Assembly (NCBI RefSeq): GCF_003711515.1
Contig: NW_021167086.1
Coordinates: forward strand, 1,015,149-1,079,148
Origin: Sodiomyces alkalinus F11
Lineage: Eukaryota; Ascomycota; Sordariomycetes; Glomerellales; Plectosphaerellaceae
Direction: 5' to 3'
Length of the DNA stretch: 64,000 nt
Below the pieces are notes generated by a model. It was not told where the DNA came from. It made no database searches and worked only from the letters and a program-made list of their open reading frames with translations. Below, in pieces: positions 33,778-45,300 of this stretch (position 1 is its first letter; each line of letters starts with the position of its first letter). The position numbers and the translations under genes are program-made.

Positions 33778-36602
33778 ATGAACGTTCGAGGTGACACAGA
33801 GTCGGAAGGGACAGATGGACAGGCGGACGATTTAATTCTGGTAGTTGAGACCTCTCGCGACCTACCGCACGAGGGCGAGTTGCAAGAAGGCATGCTACCG
33901 CGCGATATGCCGAAACGCACCGCCTTTTACGACCCGGTGGACGAACGCCGGATGAACCAAGAGGATGCCAAGTTGTACTACCAGCGAAATCATATCGGAC
34001 AGAGGCCGGGCGCTAGCAGCACTTGGCCTCTAACAACGCCGAGCGGAAGTCCCGTCTTGAACACCTCGATGTCAGCATCTCGCGACGGTGCGCCTTCTCT
34101 GCGGAGCATCGAACATGATGCCGAGGTCTCTACATGGACGTCGTTGCCTGGTCCTTCCACGGGCTCGACACAGCCTCAGCCGGGCGGCGTTTCGCCTTCA
34201 GTGTACCCTACGAGCATGGAAGGGCAGGGCTTAGCAACGTCATCAAGTACCCAAGATCTTCTAGCGCAGGCTGACAGAGCTGGAGGCTCTCGCAACATCG
34301 TCGTGCCAGTCGGCGACACCTTTTCCGCCTCGGACCCTCTCACCGAAGGCCTCTACGATGCGAATACCGATCCCGACGTAACGGCCGAACTCGCATCTAT
34401 TTCGAAGAATGTGCAGGACATTTTGGATCTGCGGCGGAGATATATCGCGTCTTCGTTTCAAGGCCCGGACGACAACCCCAAAGACGACCCATCGTGGGAT
34501 ATCTACCCACCTCCGCCGGAACCGGCCTGGGCTCATCAGCATGCTATGTACAAGGACGGGACGACTCCAGGCAACAGCGCCCTGAACAGCCTACAAAACA
34601 GTGCCATCCTCGCAGCACCCTCTGCTATGTCCCCCCAGTCTTCGACCGAACCTGACACGGGATCCTCGAAACGCAAACACAAGAAACGGAAGCCCGGGCA
34701 CGATGTCGGGGAGGACTTCGTACTGGAGGACGTCCTTCCCGTCCCTAGACCCACGGCCATGACCTTCAAGCTCGATGAGTGCGGTGTGTATCAAGTCTAC
34801 GAAGACGCAGATGCAGAGAGCGAGGATCTCCCCGCTTTCCAGGTCCCCACGATTAGGGAATACTACATGGATCTTGACCGGCTCCTCCTCATATCCTCGG
34901 ACGGTCCCAGCAAAAGCTTCGCTTTCCGCCGACTACAATACCTCGAGGCCAGGTTTAACCTCTACTCGCTTCTCAATGTGCAACTCGAGGCGGCGGATAG
35001 CAAAAAGGTCCCGCACCGCGACTTCTACAACGTTCGCAAAGTCGATACCCACGTGCACCACTCGGCTTGCATGAATCAGAAGCATCTCTTGCGGTTCATC
35101 AAAAGTAAGATGAAGAAGTCCCCGGATGAGGTCGTGCTGTTCCGGGACGGCCGTCACCTTACCCTTGCGGAGGTATTTCAGAGTATCAACCTGACTGCCT
35201 ACGACCTGAGTATCGACACGCTGGACATGCATGTAAGTCTGAAAATAATGAACTTCTTCACCATGGGTGCGTCTCGATTGGAGACTGGGCGCTAATAAGC
35301 AGCGGCAGGCCCATACGGACTCGTTTCATCGCTTCGACAAGTTCAACCTCAAGTACAACCCCATAGGTGAATCACGGCTTCGAACCATCTTCCTCAAGAC
35401 GGACAACTACATAAATGGGCGTTACCTAGCCGAGATCACAAAAGAAGTCATCTCCGACCTGGAGTCCAGCAAATACCAGATGGTGGAGTGGCGGATATCG
35501 ATTTACGGCAAGTCGCTTGATGAGTGGGATAAGCTTGCGGAATGGGTTATTGACAACAAACTCTATTCACACAATGTGCGATGGCTGATCCAGATTCCCC
35601 GGCTGTACGACGTGTACAAGGCAACCGGTCTCATGGACAACTTCGAGTCGGTTGTCAAGAACGTGTTCCTGCCTCTGTTTGAAGTCTCCCAGGACCCGTC
35701 GAGCCATCCCAAGCTTCACATTTTCCTCCAGAGGGTCATCGGGTTCGACAGTGTGGATGACGAGAGCAAGGTCGAGCGGCGTCTGTTCAAGAAGTTCCCG
35801 GTGCCCAAGGCGTGGGATTTTAAACAGAACCCCCCTTACAGCTACTGGATCTACTACCTCTTCGCCAACATGGGCTCGCTCAACGCACTGCGAAGGCACA
35901 GGGGACTCAACACGTTTGTTCTGCGGCCGCATTGCGGCGAGGCCGGCGATAGCGAGCACCTCGCCGTTGCCGCGCTCTGCTGCCACAGCATCAGCCATGG
36001 GCTGTTGCTTCGCAAGGTCCCGCTGCTGCAATACGTGTACTACCTCGAGCAGATCGGCATCGCCATGTCGCCCCTGAGCAACAACGCGCTCTTCCTGGCG
36101 TATGAGCGGAATCCGTTCTACCAGTACTTCAGGAGGGGCCTCAACGTCTCGCTCTCTACCGACGACCCCCTGCAGTTTGCCTTCACGAAGGAACCCCTTA
36201 TGGAGGAATATGCCGTTGCCGCCCAGATTTACAAACTGAGCTCGGTCGACATGTGCGAGTTGGCCAAGAATTCGGTCAAGCAGAGCGGCTATGAGAGGTC
36301 GATCAAGGAACAGTGGCTAGGGCCCGACTTTCACCTCCCGGGCAAGGCGGGGAACAGGATGGTAAAGACCAACGTCCCCGATCGTAGAGAAGAGTTCCGG
36401 TACCGGACGCTTCAGGACGAACGCTCCCTGTAGGTGGAATCTCTCGGCTGCTGGGTACGTGTTTATTTATGTCGTGCTTACTCTCGGAAACAGGATCGAG
36501 CGATACGCCAACCATAACCTCGCGGGCACCAGCGAGCCTCGAAGTCCGCCGCCTGTGCAACTCAGCACGGGTCAAAGTGCCCCTGAACAGAGTGGCCGTT
36601 GA
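33778..36602 (+). CDS. AMD1: AMP deaminase
   Basis: Three exons: 33778-35232, 35309-36429 and 36494-36602; 894 residues from the first in-frame ATG. The catalytic domain carries the zinc and substrate motifs [17 protein letters not shown] (about 421-437), [13 protein letters not shown] at the exon 2 start, a [11 protein letters not shown] segment and [17 protein letters not shown] (about 764). The enzyme converts AMP to IMP plus ammonia and balances adenine and guanine nucleotides. The last short exon is supported by phase: CT|G joins ...DERSL to [11 protein letters not shown] with GTAGGT and CAG signals. Reading straight on would stop at the donor (TAG). The N-terminus is acidic and unconserved; the frame is open about 30 codons further upstream to a candidate acceptor at 33687, so a small first exon may be missing. 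Confidence 0.93.
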
Positions 36603-37506
36603 GGGACATGAGACTGGTCTGATTAGAATCTCTGTCATCTGGCGTGTAGTTTTGCGTCCTTGTCGGAACCATTTTATGGCATGCGGGTGTGAGTATGAGT
36701 ATCGATGTAGAGTTGTGCCTGGTTTTCTGCGCGCAGCTAGAGGGTAATGGATATCGGTTTCACGATAAGTGAAGTTGGCGTACCAGCCCTGAACAGTCGT
36801 ATTTTATGACCAGACACGTAGTAGGGATGAAGCAGACAAACGTGGCACTGGCAGTAGATGTGTTTCTATCCATCTCGATTCGCTGGGCTTGAGCAGACAA
36901 GAAAACAGTCCGGGAGATTTGAACAGTGAGGCGCAATGGAGAGCCAGTAACGAAGCTCTGCCAGAGTCTGGATGAGAATGGAGGAACCAGCCCTCATATG
37001 CACGTTTCACGTCTTTAGTTCCACGTCTTTAGTCCAGTTTTGTGAACTCTCATTTCAAGCTGCTTTTCCATGGTCTCTCTACCCATACCCCCTAGTTACC
37101 TAGATAGCCACTGATCACCATCGAGCTGCTCATGTGTCTCTAGTCATCCAAGCATACCGATGCTGGTTGCCTTGGATACTAAGTGGCCATAATGGCAAAA
37201 GGCCATCAGCCCAGTGGTTAAAGAAAGCACAATAGCATGACGACGGACAAGAATGATGCCAGAAGCATGCCATCGCACATCCCATACTTTCTCGGTCTTC
37301 CTTTCTCTTCCAGGTAGAAACAAATCTTCCTTGCAAAGCGAATATTCGCTTGGCATGGTAGAGAATTCACAAGGGCACAAGCTAGATCCCCCGGGGGGGG
37401 GGGGGGGGGGGGGGGTAAAAAGCATCGAAGGAGGAGCAGCAAAGCAGCTGAGCGCCATAAAAAGTTCAACATGGTCTTCAAAGGTGTCTGTCTTGTTTTC
37501 AGACTA
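36603..37506. other. Convergent 3' spacer AMD1/ADE8 with poly-G tract
   Basis: About 0.9 kb lies between convergent stop codons. It contains a 23-base G run at 37393-37415 and otherwise nothing recognisable. Confidence 0.55.
37393..37415. repeat. Poly-G tract (23 G)
   Basis: A homopolymer of 23 G lies downstream of both convergent genes. Such runs can form G-quadruplexes and are prone to sequencing length error. Confidence 0.9.
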
Positions 37507-38354
37507 TCAACTCGAGGACTTCTTGCTCAGGACATCGCCCACCACCTTCGCAGTGGCCCGCACAAGCAAACCATGCTCGGCGGCATGGATGCGGTTCTCG
37601 AGATCGTCCAGACTGTCGCCCTGGCGGCACTCGACCGTCTGGGTCATGATGGGCTCGCCTCTGTCCACCTCGATGGTGACGTAGTGGATCATGATGCCCG
37701 TGTGGTTGTTCTCGAGCTTACCGGACTGGAAGTCCTGGTATGCTCTTTCGATTCTAAAGGGGCCAGTCAGCATTAACGTCCGGAAAAGGGGGAAGAGAGA
37801 GACCTACGCATTTGCGCCGTCATATTTGCCTAAGAAACAGAAGAGCGGCAGGATTAGCATCTAATTGACAAGAGCCCAAGGAGGCTGCCTTCTCAGGGGC
37901 CAGTCATACCAGGAAGAGCCGGATGGAGGTTGATAACCGGGACCCCGGCAGCACCGACCGGCGTCAAGAAAGGCTCGCCAAAGACATGCATCCAGCCAGC
38001 CAGCACGATCAGGTCCGGCTTGTCCTGGAGGACCTTCTGGGCAAGGGCAGCATCATAACGAGCTCGGGATTCTCTCAGCTTGGCCTCGTCCTTTTCGCCT
38101 TTCTGCTGGAACCCGCCGGAGACCAGGTTGAAGTACTCGGACGGGATGCCGGCCTGGTGGGCCCTGGTCGCGGCGTAGGCGGTCTTGCGGTTTATGAAGA
38201 CCTTCGTGATGCGGCTCCTGGGGATCTCGCCGGACGCCACGGCGTCGATCAGGGCTTGCAGGTTGGTTCCGTTTCCGCTGCAGAGGACGGTCAGGCGGCA
38301 TTCGGCGTCGGCGTCGGCGCCGGTGCCGGCGCTGCTGACGTCAGGGTTGGACAT
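37507..38354 (-). CDS. ADE8: Phosphoribosylglycinamide (GAR) formyltransferase
   Basis: Three exons: 37910-38354, 37808-37829 and 37507-37753; 714 bases, 237 residues, the size of monofunctional PurN/ADE8. It shows the N-terminal LTVLCSGNGTNLQALIDA, the catalytic Asn region KVFINRK, DLIVLAGWMHVFGEPFL and the INLHPALPG His motif. The middle exon is a 22-base microexon encoding the KYDGAN link. The C-terminal part has HTGIMIHYVTIEVDRGEPI, including the folate-site residues. It transfers formyl from 10-formyl-THF to GAR in de novo purine synthesis. Splice ends are GTATGA/TTAG and GTAGGT/TTTAG with phases 1 and 2. The start is the ATG before SNPDVSS. The gene converges on AMP deaminase and is divergent from CAB4. 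Confidence 0.95.
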
Positions 38355-39379
38355 GTGGTGAGTGCCCGAGAGCTCCGAATATTGGTGGTCTTTTTTCAAA
38401 AGTAAACACAGTTTTTTTTTTCCTTCTTCTTTTCTCCCCTGGCCCAAGTCCCAAGTAGCGCCCTGTGTGTCCTATGTCGATGGTTAGATGCTTAGAGCAA
38501 GGCGGGGTGGTGAGGGAAAGTTGGGACTTTCAAGGCGGGGCATGAAAAAGCTTTTTTTAAGAGCGCAGTAGCTGCTACATGACTGAATCTAAAACGACCC
38601 TACGAAGTATCCGTACATCTCTTGAGCTCACTTCACTTGGTGCGTCTAAGTTTGTTTTTGTGTTTTGCTTTTTGCGAACAATAAGCATAAACTACAGGCA
38701 GGGATAGAACTCATTAGGTACCTTATCCCAGGCCCTTTTTTCTACACGATGCATGGTCTCACGTAGTGGGGTTGAAAATGATCCTGAACAACCTCCAGGT
38801 ATGAGGAAGATTGTCCGACTTTCGGTTCATTCTTCCCCCCCCAACAACGTCGCCGAATTCTGACCGGGGGAAGGGATCATGAATAATGTACGAGTATGCG
38901 TGTTTTATGTTGATGTTTCATCGTCTCACTTTGAATGGATAAGAAAGAAAATAAGGTATGTCATTCAATCTCACTCATTCTGGCCTCAGAGTGAGAGAGA
39001 TCGAGTTGGTTGCTTGGATAGATTTGTTGATTAGTAAGTGCTTATTCCATCTCTCCCCGCACGCTTGATTAACCACTGCGATGGGGTAATCCACCAGGTT
39101 ACGGCCGGTGACGACACATCGTCCCGATGTCAGTATACGTAGGACAAGGCGGGTGGTGTATTTGAGTGTCACTATCTGACTCTCTACACGTGTAGACTGG
39201 GCTTGACTTGTGATCTACCAACAGATGCATAGGCGTTCTTTAGCCCTTTCTCATTCGCACCTTTCATCGGCGAGTTCCCTAGCGCACTACAAGTCCATCT
39301 CGTGTCTCACCAGCCTTTAGGCGCCGGCCTCGCATAACAAACAGTATTGAAAGATCGAAAGAAAAACTCACCATTGACC
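38355..39379. promoter_or_regulatory. Divergent promoter region ADE8/CAB4
   Basis: About 1 kb lies between divergent start codons. No TGACTC-type Gcn4/CPC1 site was assigned with confidence (tatctgactctctac at 39174 has TGACTC on the + strand, about 200 bases upstream of CAB4, which is only suggestive). The motif taggtacctta lies at 38715-38725. Confidence 0.5.
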
Positions 39380-40675
39380 ATGAGTTCCCGAGAAGAGCTC
39401 CCCTCGTTGCTCCTTCTCCCTCCACCCCCAGCGCCGGCTTCGCGGGCTTCACTCAGTGCAGCGTACCAACCTTCATTACAAGCCGCTCTGGCGAAAACCA
39501 GAGATGAGGCCCGCCCAGCTACGTTATTCATTGCGGTGGTAAGCCCGGTATTGAGCGGGGCCGGTCCGCGGAACAAGAATCTTTCTTGGTTCCATGCTCA
39601 GAGCCTCTTAGCTGGGCTTTATAGTCTCATTGCGGCTCTATGCGCAGACGCTGGCATCCCCTGCGAAATGGGAGGCGGACCCGGGTCCGTGGACGCGCGC
39701 ATCATCCTCGTCGATGACCATGAGCCGGAGGCAGGACACGGGGAGGCCGAGAACAAGACACAGGGACTCGTTGCTGTGGGCAACAACACCGCCGTGGTCG
39801 ATTTGGCGACATTCGCCTGCGCCTACCAACCATGGAACTTGATATTCTACCCCGAAGGAGAGGCGGCCTACCGAGTCCGGGCTTCGTTTCTCAAGTGCGC
39901 CGAGGGGCGGCAGACCATGCTACGGAGCCAACTCGTCGCGGTTGCGAGCGGCCTGACCATGAACGACAAGGCGACGGGCACACCGGCAGCCACGAATACC
40001 GACAATGCGTCGGCTCAGGGAAATCAGGGAACGCCGCAGAGCTACGAGACGGTGTGTCTCGGGGGCACGTTCGACTACCTGCACCCGGGTCACAAGCTGC
40101 TGCTCACTGCGGGGACGCTCCTCCTGCGGATCCCGGAGCATGGGGCGACGAGGAGGAGCAGCCGCTTCATTGTGGGGATCACGGGGGACGCGCTGCTCAA
40201 GAACAAGAAATTCGCCGAGTACGTCCAGGCATGGGACGAGCGGGCATCGGCGGTGGTGGACTTCGTCTCCTCGCTCCTCGAGCTCCGGGACGAAGGGTGG
40301 GGTGAGACCTGGGGCCGGACGGGACCGGTCAGGTCGGTAACGCGGAGGGAACCGGGTCGTATGGAGGCCGAGTTCAGGGAAGGGAGGGTCAAGTTGGAGT
40401 GCGTGGAGATCCAGGACGCGTTCGGGCCCACGATTACGGACGAGCGCGTCGAGTCGCTGGTGGTCTCGGGGGAGACGAGGGCCGGAGGACAGGCGGTCAA
40501 TGACAGGAGGAAAGGTCTCGGCTGGAAGGAGCTGGAAGTGTACGAGGTTGACGTGCTGGATGCGCAGGAGGCTTTTGACGAGGTCGAACCCCGGAATCGG
40601 CAGGACTATTCGTCCAAGATTAGCAGCACGGCGCTGCGACAACGAAGGGCCGATACCGCCGCGGCCAAGGGATAA
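39380..40675 (+). CDS. CAB4: Pantetheine-phosphate adenylyltransferase
   Basis: This is an intronless 431-residue ORF starting MSSREELPSLLLL. The C-terminal half is the nucleotidyltransferase domain: CLGGTFDYLHPGHKLLL (about 226-242) carries the HxGH ATP-binding motif, followed by FIVGITGDALLKNKKFAEYV and the terminal SKISSTALRQRR, which matches the ISSTxxR signature. The N-terminal half (about 1-200) is the less conserved extension found in fungal and animal PPAT, and no dephospho-CoA kinase domain is attached. The enzyme joins 4'-phosphopantetheine and ATP to give dephospho-CoA in CoA synthesis. The domain contains a hydrophilic insert (about 300-345) between the conserved blocks. It is the last intact gene before the transposon nest, which begins 261 bases after its stop. 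Confidence 0.92.
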   Translation: MSSREELPSLLLLPPPPAPASRASLSAAYQPSLQAALAKTRDEARPATLFIAVVSPVLSGAGPRNKNLSWFHAQSLLAGLYSLIAALCADAGIPCEMGGGPGSVDARIILVDDHEPEAGHGEAENKTQGLVAVGNNTAVVDLATFACAYQPWNLIFYPEGEAAYRVRASFLKCAEGRQTMLRSQLVAVASGLTMNDKATGTPAATNTDNASAQGNQGTPQSYETVCLGGTFDYLHPGHKLLLTAGTLLLRIPEHGATRRSSRFIVGITGDALLKNKKFAEYVQAWDERASAVVDFVSSLLELRDEGWGETWGRTGPVRSVTRREPGRMEAEFREGRVKLECVEIQDAFGPTITDERVESLVVSGETRAGGQAVNDRRKGLGWKELEVYEVDVLDAQEAFDEVEPRNRQDYSSKISSTALRQRRADTAAAKG

Positions 40676-40936
40676 CTAGGCTGACTGTTGGCGGGATGGT
40701 GACAGTTTCAGCCAGCGAATTTCAACGGGTATAATATCTTGAATTCACTGACAAGTCCATATTCTAGGCGAGGTATCGTATCCATGAGTCTGGGCATCAT
40801 CCCTTGAGCCAGTCATTTGGTGGTCACTGAACTGCCGTCTTCGGCAACGATTCAAAGCAACTTGGCAGACTGTGTTATATTATAATTAGTTATTATACGC
40901 CGTTCTCCGTGCCCGTTATTATACCGGCATTGATAT
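40676..40936. other. CAB4 3' region up to the transposon insertion point
   Basis: This short spacer ends in the 5-base target duplication GATAT (40932-40936). The last 70 bases are TA-rich (ttatattataattagttatt), which may reflect RIP spreading past the element end. Confidence 0.6.
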
Positions 40937-41128
40937 TGTCAGATGCCACCACACACTTATCGGGGTGTGACTTACGCCATTTATGTACTCGGATAGAGTA
41001 CTTCCGACCGATGTATCCATATCGATTTCCCCTCCTTTTACCTTATAGTTAGATATTTCCGCAGAGTATCTTTTACTCTTCTTTAATGCATATATATATC
41101 TTTTATGTACCTTATTTATATGCTAACA
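40937..41128 (+). repeat. 5' LTR of the copia element (192 bp)
   Basis: It starts TGTCAGATGCC and ends CTAACA, giving the canonical TG..CA ends. It pairs with 62700-62891; about ten positions differ, almost all transitions. Confidence 0.95.
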
Positions 41129-41501
41129 GTTATAAGCCCGGCGTTCTAATAAACGAAGCTATTCCAATAGATCCTGTAGCTTTAAGGCAGTCAAAATAAC
41201 CTTAAGTCTATAGCGGTTAGTTTAGTATTATTAGCTATGTCCGCCTACTTTATTATAACCGTTATTTCGTTATTTAAAAATCGCTTAATCCCCTCTTATT
41301 TAAATTGCTTAACTCGCTTAAGTCCTATATCGTTCTATCGCTCCTTATTTAATCGGTCTATTATAGTCGGTTTCGATAGTTTATTTCCCTATAGTCCTAG
41401 TTAGTTAGACGATAGCCTTAACTACGGCGTTACCTATAATAGGCTATACGATTCTCACCTTACTAAAAGAATAGCGTTATTAGATTAAGGCTATTATACA
41501 G

Positions 41502-41955
41502 ATGGCCTACGCTAACTAGGTCTCTAACCTTATTAATCTAGACCTTAAGAAATCTAAACGTCCTTAATAGCTTGAATCCTCGGAACCTCTAGAGCTAGAA
41601 GAAAGTGACGAAGATAATGCCTAGGATCGTAAGTTTAAGCTGTGGAACGTAAAAAAGAATAAATATTAGTAATAGTAATAAGGTTTAGCTACTCTTCACG
41701 ACTATATCGCGAAGATAGTTAATCCTAACCTTAAAGATTAGTATACGGGGAAGAAGGAGGTTAAAGATATTCTAATCGCCCTAAAGGACTATCTTAAACC
41801 TACTAACGCTGCCTAGAAGTCCTTAGTTAAGAAGAGATAGGAAGAATATATATAAAATATACGGAGAATACCCTATAAGCGCTAGCTTTAGGACTTTATA
41901 TCGCTATACCGAGATTCGAAGACCTATAGCGTTAGATCTTTCAATACTATAGAGG
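41502..41955 (+). pseudogene. Copia gag relic, 5' part
   Basis: From an ATG at 41502 the frame reads a Lys/Glu-rich protein (ESDED, KFKLWNVKKNK, LHDYIAKIVNPNLKD) with TAG/TAA where Gln is expected. It fits the helical gag domain of copia elements. It is cut by insertion of the 356-bp-LTR gypsy element at 41961 and continues beyond 50690. Confidence 0.7.
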
Positions 41956-41960
41956 ATTAA

Positions 41961-42316
41961 TGTTAGGTGCCTGCAGTAGTGGTCATAATAGGTCCCCAGT
42001 ATAAACCTATAGGGGTCCAGGCGTGCCTAGTCTAAGACCCCTCGAGGCATAAATAAAGCAGTTATTATACTAGTAAACAGAATAGTCCCTTGAAGTAAAT
42101 AAGGCAGCCCTCGAGGAAGTAAATAAAGCAGTCCTCGAGGAGTAACGGAGTATAGTCTTAAGGAGCGGAGGAGCCTCCCCTTAGAAGAGGGAGGCCAGCG
42201 ATTAATCTAACTCTTTAGCTACACCCACGTTCTAACCCTATTATAATCCTATTGTGATTATACCTGGTTCCTTACTTAACCCTACCTTTTCACTCTCTAC
42301 GACTACCTATTTAATA
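41961..42316 (+). repeat. 5' LTR of gypsy element A (356 bp)
   Basis: It starts TGTTAGGTGCC; its CA end has become TA. It aligns over its full length with 50330-50685, with roughly 25-30 differences, mostly transitions. It has an internal tandem of tcctcgagga-like units. Confidence 0.94.
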
Positions 42317-42377
42317 TTTTAATCGCTCTACCCTCTAAGGGCGCGAAGACCGTTAAGGAGAGTTACTAAGATATCTA

Positions 42378-45300
42378 ACTATCACGAAATAAACGATCCT
42401 ACCTTCGATTTCGATAAGGCTACTAGCTAGTTTAAGCGATAGCTACGCGATAGCGAAACCGCCTTTATAGAGGACGCCGACGAGGAACACGACGGGAACA
42501 CGCCGGGAACCAATACTACTCCTATTACTCCTACCTTTACCACCGTACCGGCACCTATTCCTGCCCCTACACCTACTCCTATCGCTAGCACTACCTCTAC
42601 TACTACCTTTACTCCTATCACCGTCCCCGTTCCTCCTATAACTACGACGGGACCTATATAGGATCCTAACCTGCCCCCGCACGTAGACGTTAACCCAGCT
42701 ATACTAACGGATAAATAACTAGACGAACGCGTTAAATAGATAAAGGCATAGAACCACTGTAAACGTAAGCTTACTTATCTTACTAAGCTAGAAACGGATA
42801 CTACTACTATCGCTACTACCGCTACCGCCTCTATTAATCCCGCTATCGATTCCTACTAGGCCGATATTATCCACTATCGTATAGCTAAACCTTAATATCG
42901 TATTATCATAACCCTAATAGGATCCTAGTATACCTATAATATATCCACAACGTCTTCTATACACGGGTCCGCTATATAGGCTAAGTTTAATTTCCCCTTA
43001 CCTAAATAAGATAGCGTATCCTAGGCTAAGTATCGTACGTTTATCTAAGAAACGAATTAACGGTTTAACCTAGACTCTTAGTCCTTCCCCACGGACACTA
43101 TAAAGAACTACTTTATTACATCGTGCTTCCCCCACCACCTTAAGGAACGCTAGTAGGCTAAACTACGATATAAGTACGATAGCGACTCTAATAGGGTTAG
43201 CTAGGCCGTACTATAGGCTTAGTTATTCTGTTAGATTAACGATAATAATACCCGCTTATAGGAGGTAGCGGTATAGATCCAGAGCGAGTCTATCTTATCT
43301 TAAAGAGAGGGCGAGTCCTATGCTAAGTTTATATAGCAGTAGGAAGCCCTAGAGTTAGAACTACTGGGCGAGCTCCCGGACTAATAGAGGATTTAGATAG
43401 TACTAATAAGGGTCTTCCTACCTATCCAGGACTATATAGTATCTATAGGGGTTCCTAAGGACTACTAAGACCTGGCCCCGGCCTACCGTAGGGCTAAGGC
43501 TTTAACTGTTAACGCCGGGCTGGCCGTTACTCGAGCAGACTTCTAGTCCACTACCTAATAACGTCGTTTCCGTTCGCGCGCCCTAGGACAGAGTACCTAA
43601 ACGGCCACCTACGGTTTTACTAGTGTCCCCGCGTCTACCCCTATATTTACCCCTACGCCTGCTCTAACCTCTACTCCTAGCTACCCTATACGCCCTAGAC
43701 TATTATCGTACCTCGACTCTATTACTTACTATAACTATAACTAAAAGGGGCACTACGCTACTATATACTCTAGCCCTCGGGTATAGCGTTCGAGTAATAA
43801 TAACCCGAATACCTAACCGGTATCTATATCCCGCCCCACAGTTAGCTATATCACGGGTAAGGTGCCTTAGGAACTATACCCACCTCGGACTACCCCTATT
43901 ACTATACTAGTAAAGACACACGTATCCCTTCGCCGAGGTAGGGGATAGGTGTAGACGTTAGCCCTCCTCGGTAAAGGCGCCGATATTAACGTACTAGATC
44001 GGTCCCTCCTAGGACCTAGTTAGGTCCCCGAGGGATCCCCGATCCCGTTATCCTGGATTACGGAAGGATAAACGAAGATAACTCTTAAGTCCCTCTATAG
44101 GATTATCACTACTACCGACTATTAGGATCGGAAGAAAATATAGCGCGTCGAGTTTCACGTTATAGACCTCGATCCCTAGGGCGTAAAGATTATCTTAGGG
44201 AGGCTATGGCTTATAGCCGTTAACCCTAACGTTAATTAGTAATATAGCACGTAGACCTATCCCTTAACCTACGTAGAGCTTAGTATAGTCACGTTACCGA
44301 GAGAACTACGTAGGGCAGTTAGATAAGCTAAGTCTATTCTTACTCTAACCTATATAGGTTCTACGCGGGTTCCACGTATCGGCTATATCGGCCTTAACGG
44401 CCTAGAAAACCCTTTAGTGGGATATAAAGATATATTCTTAAACGGGGTCTACCCTAGCCTAGACGAGGACCTAGTAGCCACCCCCACGCTACCGGAATAG
44501 TATTAAGATTTCGCTAATGTTTTTAACGTCGAAAACGCCGGGCGGCTACTAACGCACTAGTAATAGGACCACGCCGTTGAAATCGAGGAAGGGAAGAAGC
44601 CCCCCTACGGACCGATTTACCCTCTCGCCGCGCAGAAATTAAAGGTACTACGCTAGTATCTATAGGATACCGTTACAAAAGAGTGGATTAGACCGTCTAC
44701 TAGTCCGGCCGGCGTGCCTATCCTATTCGTCCCTAAAAAGGGTGGTAAGCTACGCCTCTATATTAACTATAGAGGGTTAAATAAGGTAACCGTTAAGGAC
44801 TATACCTCCCTGCCCCTAATCCACGAAATCCTAGATCGGTTATCGTTAGCGTAATACTATACTAAGCTAGATCTTAAAGATACGTATTATCGGTCACGGA
44901 TTCGGGAGGGCGACGAGTAGAAAACGGTATTCCGGATAAAATACGGCTACTACGAATACCTTATTATACTATTCGGGTTAACTAATGCCCCCGCGAGCTT
45001 TTAACGGTATATTAACTAGGCGTTAACGGGCCTTATCGATACTATCTATATAGTCAACCTTAACGATATCCTTATTTATAGTAAGGACTTAGTTACCTAC
45101 CGTGTGCACGTTCGCGAGGTCCTTACGAGGCTTAGGCAGTGGTCCCTATATACTAACCCTAATAAGTATAAGTTTAAGACTAAAGACGTTAAATTCCTCG
45201 GGTTTATCTATAGTCTAGATAAGGTATATATAGACCCGGCCCGCATTAAGGCTATCCGCGACTAGGAACTCCCTAACAGTGTTAAGAAGATATAGGTCTT

